Below, piece by piece: positions 58,570-64,000 of a stretch of 64,000 nt of DNA. Every line of letters begins with the position of its first letter. The first letter of the stretch is position 1. The notes beneath the pieces are model-generated. The model was given only the letters and a program-made list of their open reading frames with translations. It was not told where the DNA came from and made no database searches. The translations under genes were made by a program, and so were the position numbers. The DNA is taken from NCBI GenBank assembly GCA_963457665.1, contig OY735207.1:45804179-45868178 (forward strand), in the 5' to 3' direction. Source of the stretch: Thysanoteuthis rhombus (Eukaryota > Mollusca > Cephalopoda > Oegopsida > Thysanoteuthidae).

Positions 58570-59610
58570 TATATAATTAAAGTAACTTCGAAAGACATGC
58601 TTTTAAATGATGAAAATTCAATTTAAAAGATTAGTTGATTTCATCTTATCCAAATCAACTTTAAACAGACTTATGATTAAGATTAACTTCAATTAACTTA
58701 CCTACAAGTATATTTTTCTTTATATATTCTTAAGTCTTTGCAGTTTACCATCGTCTAAGTAGCTGAAAGCATTTTACAACCTATTTCTCACTCTTTCACC
58801 ATCTCTGTCTCTCTCACTCACACACACAAATGTTTTAGATCGTACAAAGATTTTACTAAAGAATTAAAATAAAACAATATCCCAAACAACTTAAAAAAAA
58901 AGAATTTACTCAACCAAGTAAGAATTGAAATATATTGTTGACAGAAAATTGCAGCATTACCGGAAATGTAATCCATAATCACATGTTGATTGTTTTGATT
59001 CATCTTTTTTGTTTTCTGGTAAAGATAATCAACGCCAACAAGCACCTGAACTGGTCAGTTTCTCTTAAATATTAATCATTAAATTTCGTTTTCGTATTTA
59101 TGTAACAGTAGGACATTGGATCGGACAAAATGAAAGAGACTAATGCAGCTGTTGAATCCAGGTAAACACAAAGTAGCTGTGCTTATTCAAAATACATTTT
59201 TCTATCTTTAGAATTCTTTTTTTTTTGTTGCTTTATTTCGTGAAAATACTTTCTAAACTTGCAAATAAGTAGATAGTTTCATTTGACTCTCTTCTTGAAG
59301 ATAACAGTATCATGTTACCTCAAATATGTACGTAGAATGAAAAACAAAATAAAACTGCAAAATTTCTTATCGAAATTATATGCTTCCGTACGCATCATCA
59401 AATTAGAGAAATAATCACTTGGAATAATCCATCATATAAGTTTTGCATATCATCTTTCTCCTTGCCTTTTTACTGCTATTTCATCTTGTACACATGAAGC
59501 ACGTACATCTGCAGGCGTGTAGGGGAAAAGAACCGGTAATGAATTTACGCTAAACAAATACGGACATTTTAAAACATGCTGAATGCATTACTAATCTGGA
59601 CTAAAGTATA
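58570..59610. other. No recognised gene
   Basis: Nothing recognised in this AT-rich stretch. Confidence 0.5.
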
Positions 59611-59616
59611 ACTTCA

Positions 59617-59702
59617 TACAGGATGTCCATAAAGTTCCTATCTTTTTTTCCCTGTTTAAACAGTGTATTATAATAGATAGAGACTTTATGGACAGCCTGT
59701 AT
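59617..59702. mobile_element. 86-bp palindromic mariner-type mini-element (MITE)
   Basis: TA-bounded: TACAGGATGTCCATAAAGTT...CTATCT at the left and ATAGATAGAGACTTTATGGA...CAGCCTGTA at the right are inverted repeats of about 28 bases around a 30-base centre. ACAGG-TGTCCATAAAGT is a common mariner-type terminus and TA is the target site of that superfamily. No coding capacity; mobilised in trans if at all. Confidence 0.75.
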
Positions 59703-59704
59703 CA

Positions 59705-60665
59705 CTTGATCCAGAATATCTATTTAAAGTTACTAATATAGCCCGCGTCTAAAGGAAAGTCATAAATTTGATGGAAATTTTAAACCAATCGGTACTGGCC
59801 ATAGTTGATACTGAAGGCATTTTATTTCGCTATGACGTCCATTAATCAAAACTCGAATAACTTAAACTGAGTATTTGACGTATATGTTCTGCAGACTAGG
59901 GATAAATGTTGAACTCGTGGTGGCGGCTGAAGAGGCAGGGGTCAGATCAAAGGACAGACGGTGGTCATAAAATTATGACCGGCCACAATTAAAGTCATGT
60001 TACCATGGAGACGGCGACTTTTGAACAGAGTTTCTACATTAAACAACGCCGATAGATCGATAGGGAAGGCAGTCGCGAAAAAAAAAGGTAGCAACAGGAA
60101 ATGGATGAATTGATATTGGGTTACGGGTGGAAATTGACGCATGCATATATTTATATGGATAACTCTCTCTTTCTCCCCCTCTCTCTCTCTTCCCCTCTCT
60201 CTACTTGCTCACTCGCTGCTTCTTTCTGAATCCCTACCCCTCAACACTCATCCTTCTACCAACACCCCCAGTTCTTTATGAGCCCATGTATGAGTTAGCA
60301 GTGTCGTGCGTGTCGTGTGCAGTGGTGGTAATGAAAAATGGTGTACGTAGGTGTACGGCGTATACCTGCTTCTCAATTTCCAGGTTTTTTGTATGTTCAA
60401 TGCGTACTGATGGATAGATTTTATCATTAGCTATCCTTTGTCAAATTACCAACGGTGAGGGTGGGATGCTACCAGACCCCAGCTGCACGGCTTCATCTCG
60501 CTCATCGCTGCGATCCCTAAGAATAAATCCTGTATACAGCCTCACCTTATACCTAGTTCCTAAAACCAATGCCCATCACTTTACATGAAAATGCATTTTT
60601 GGATGCAAATATACTCTTTCTCTTTTATATATGTGTGGTAAAATGAGATTCTTTATTTCTTAGTG
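59705..60665. other. No recognised gene
   Basis: A pyrimidine-rich tract lies at about 60160-60250; nothing else recognised. Confidence 0.5.
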
Positions 60666-60674
60666 GACTTCACT

Positions 60675-60862
60675 GCGTGGATCTCCAGAGATCATATGCT
60701 AAACTGCGATAGAAAATAAGATGTCGTGACGAGCTAGATGAATTCGGAAAGCACTGGCTCTGCGATGCCCATGATAGAGACTTCTGGTGATTCCCCGGGA
60801 GGGTTTATTTCTAACGATGGACGCTAACAGGCTGACGATAAGGATGAGGATGATGGTGTCCC
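60675..60862 (+). mobile_element. RTE-type LINE 3' end (copy 5)
   Basis: GTGGATCTCCAGAGATCATA, GATGTCGTGACGAGCTAGAT, TGCGATGCCCATGATAGAGA and CTAACGATGGACGCTAACAG match the plus copy at 53590-53770. It ends in GATGAGGATGATG. Only the last ~190 bases are present. Confidence 0.75.
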
Positions 60863-60869
60863 ACAAAAT

Positions 60870-63800
60870 AAGTGAATCGTTGGGTGACTCAGCAGAAGAT
60901 CACCCTGATCAATCTGCTTAAATCATCCGAAATTTGGGGTGGCAACTCGTTTGTGTGAGCGCATGAATGTGTGTGTGTGTGTATGTGCGTTCAAATTGTC
61001 CTGATGCAGGTTCAAATGATTGCTTATTTATCTGAATACATAGCAAATTCATGCACGTATATATATCTAAGAAAGTAGAAGTTTTATCTTCATGAACTTA
61101 TATGTTTATATATGTATTACCTATGATGTTTTATTCCTGTGAGTTTGATTGGGTGCGAGGAAGTGAGAAAGAAAGAGGAAGAACGAGAGAAAAAGTATGT
61201 GTAAACCTCTGTGTATAGCATATTTTCTCATGTTCGTATCTCCCGCTCTTGACCTCTTACGATCCCTACCGAAAGTCGGGCACTTGATACCCTGGCAGCT
61301 TACCACCTACACGAGTATTCATTGTCTTCTTTATATCAATTTCAAATCTGCAGAACAAACTACAAACACAAATGTTACAGAATCTCACGAGAATGTACGT
61401 AAGTGAGCGTGGCTTTACGCAAGAGTTCCATATTTGAGTAACTGGGAGTACAAAATATTTACATTGTTTTTGTCTTCTTAGTCTTATATTCACGAATAAA
61501 ACGACAGTGTTTTGTTCATTTGGATCCTGTGGTGTGTTGATAGGAAATATTTTTTTTCAACAAAAGTTAGATTTTTTTCATCTGTCTTCGAAAGGTTCTG
61601 CTGCACCTATCGATCCTCTGTGTATTTATATTCGGCTATTTTTGATCGAGCTGTTCATTGTGCATGTGCCGTTACGAGTATGCACACATATTTACGCGTG
61701 CTTGAATACATATTTGTACAACTAGTAACAGTTATTCGTGCGGGGATGTTTCCTAAGAAATGTGTATGTACACTGTATATACGCACGAATAATTCCCAGA
61801 GGTAGATTAGTTGCACCTCCTTTGTGTTTATTATGTTTTGGCTTCAGCTTTTGATCAGTCCACTCATCACATTGATACTACTGTAGTATATTGTCTACCG
61901 AGATGTGGGCGCACTACCGAAACACTCCCAACCCAAACGTTTCCTTCACCTAAACAAATGAACTTAATTCAATGCTATTCCCCGTACTCACTCAACATGC
62001 TTCTTAACTTACATACACGCCTATTACAGTTAAAAATAAAACTTAATTTAATTATTGTAAAGTTTTTCACAGTGGTCAGTAGTTAAAAGAAATAAAAAAA
62101 ATGATGTAGTTTACATTTCTTTTTATCAAACACGAAATTAGCACAGTATATATAGAGCTCGATGTAAACCGGAATTGCTCACTACTATGTCCGCATGTTG
62201 ATCACTGCACGAGCTTGACATCCACAACGTCGTTTCATAGAACGCTCGTTTAGCGACAAAGCCGGATGCCTTCTGTAGTCAGCTTAACTACCTTCGCACG
62301 TGTGACCCTTCTACTAACCACATCTTTCTTACCACATGTTTCTGTTTCCACCAGAAATTTTATTCCCAACAATTTCACACCACACACACGATAGACAATT
62401 TTACACACAAAAAAGGAATATTGAACACAAAATTATATGTAATAATCAGTATCATATTATTTTTTGCATTTTCTTCACTGAATTAAAACCACTGATATCT
62501 ATATAGTTGGAGATTTTCTATTACGTTTTATGTCCGCGACTTCCCCCATTTTTTATCGAAGCCAATTTAGTTTACAAGGTTAGTAGGTATATAAGGGAAG
62601 AGAAATCTTTCATCAAGACATCTTTTGTATGAGATTTCTACACCAAAATTCTAGTAAAAAGTCTTTTAGACTTCTAGTCAAATAAAAAATGATAACCCTC
62701 AATAACATAGAAAAATCATCTCGAATTCGATTAAAAAAAAAAAGAACGTGTGAAAAATAGCTGTAATTCCCAAATCTATCACTTGGATCTGGAAACATTT
62801 TGGCACAGTTACAATGTAATTACTTTAATGAAAATCTCACTAACACCTCAGTGTCCTGTACTTTCCACTAACTCAACCATTGATAACTCAGATTAACATA
62901 CTATCAAAAGTAGAGCGTTCTTTAAAAAAAAAAAACTTCCATTAGCCGAAATGGTTTCGTGGTGATACTATTTTAGGCCAAGTCCTTAGAGGTTGGGTGA
63001 TGGAAAAGGGACGAGGTTTTTTATCAAATAGTTGTGTTATAACTGCCACAAAACAAAAAAAAAAAAAAACCAACAAAAAACAAAAACAGCTTCAATATAA
63101 ATATTACCTACGTAGAGAAATGGTGCTTTTGTCTGCTTCTAAATTCTCCCGTTGGTACCTCCTACACTTATCCTGGCATACCTCCTATTTTACAAAACAG
63201 TCTGCTAAGTCAACTTTCAGAGATCGTATTCAGAGATCGTCATCAGCTGCCTCGTCGCCTTCTCCTTGCTCTCGTCCACGATCTGAAATAACTTTGGGGA
63301 AAAACAGATATTGCAAGGAGCCATATCTGAAAAAGATTTGAACTAAACCTAAGTGATGTGGTTTTGCCAAAAAGTAAAAAAAACAAAAAAACAAAACGAA
63401 ACACCTGCGTGAAGAACGGCTTAATGAGTCATTGTAAATGTAATAGTCACGCAGTACGCAAGCTCTCTTATGGCTGTCTCATTTCCAGCTGAACACCAAA
63501 CGGGGAAATGTCTACTCACTCATGAGTGATAGGGTTTCATCTGTTGGTTGCCGACTCTATAATCATAGTTTGGTGATTTGGATAAATAAACAAATAAGCG
63601 ATCAAACGCTTGCGTGGAAATAGAAAGGTTTTTTGTGAAAAAAATGTTTAAATTATCAACTAGCAAAGAATGAAACGACTGGAAACGGCTTGAGAATCTA
63701 TTTATCTATCTATCTATCCATCTATCTATGTGCATAGGTGTGCATTCGTGTCTGAGTGAGTGCATACTTGTGTTTACACTCATAAAGGCATTCAGTTGGA

Positions 63801-64000
63801 TGAGCTAAAGTCAGCAATAAGCAACTACCATGAAACACACACTGAAAGATGAAATGACTAACGACAGCTTGCAAGATTATCATCTAAGACTCTCTCTTTC
63901 TAGAGTATATACATATATATATTTATGTTTGTGGGTATATGTACGCCTCCATGTGTCTAGTGGAATGATGACTACGTAAATAAGTATACCACGTGGAAGA
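60870..64000. other. No recognised gene
   Basis: Several frames of 60-114 residues occur (for example 62997-63341) but none shows domain-like sequence. A TATC/CATC tetranucleotide tract is at 63694-63730. Confidence 0.5.

Noticed and set aside
62997-63341. 114-residue plus-strand frame
   Set aside because: The poly-Lys/Asn start comes from A-rich sequence, and the rest shows no domain, splice signals or family resemblance.

Overview
The window looks like an intergenic or intronic stretch of an animal nuclear genome, most likely a coleoid cephalopod such as an octopus. It is AT-rich, holds no complete protein gene, and is crowded with long (AT)n, (AC)n and (GA)n arrays. It also carries many diverged copies of two tRNA-derived SINE-like families, with RTE, R4/Dong-like, R2/NeSL-like and Penelope-like retroelement remnants. 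The taxonomic call rests on this repeat mix and is inference.

Layout. 1-2.4 kb: unannotated AT-rich DNA. 2.4-5.4 kb: two head-to-tail, 5'-truncated R4/Dong-like LINE copies; the first is split by a fold-back element, and the second ends in AAT/AAG triplets. 5.4-9.5 kb: featureless. 9.5-14.3 kb: a dense SINE/microsatellite cluster with a Penelope-like 3' piece on the minus strand. 15.5-16.9 kb: an R2/NeSL-like LINE relic. 19.1-20.1 kb: a ~75-bp-unit minisatellite. 20.7-21.2 kb: an RTE tail. 22.7-23.1 kb: degenerate AT-rich repeats. 24.9-25.5 kb: a mariner transposase relic. 26-34.5 kb: sparse SINE-like pieces and microsatellites. 35.4-35.9 kb: a small coding-like pocket. 36-38.2 kb: GA array, minisatellite, duplicated dispersed repeat and RTE tail. 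38.3-39.4 kb: two more tandem R4-like 3' ends, minus strand. 41-47.7 kb: SINEs, AT arrays, a hammerhead-ribozyme-like retroelement end and one short open frame of unknown nature. 48.2-54.9 kb: a LINE tail, SINEs and several RTE ends. 54.9-57.4 kb: two Penelope-like copies in inverted orientation, each ending in a hammerhead-like motif. 57.4-64 kb: SINE, palindromic mini-element, RTE tail and otherwise unassigned sequence.

No host gene can be named. The nearest candidates are short open frames at 46277-46489 and 35416-35929 with splice-like flanks. The most interesting themes are hammerhead-like folds on Penelope-like ends, repeated tandem insertion of 5'-truncated LINEs into or next to their own 3' ends, and recurrent inverted SINE pairs joined to microsatellites. 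All family calls were made by eye from translations and motifs, without a database search.
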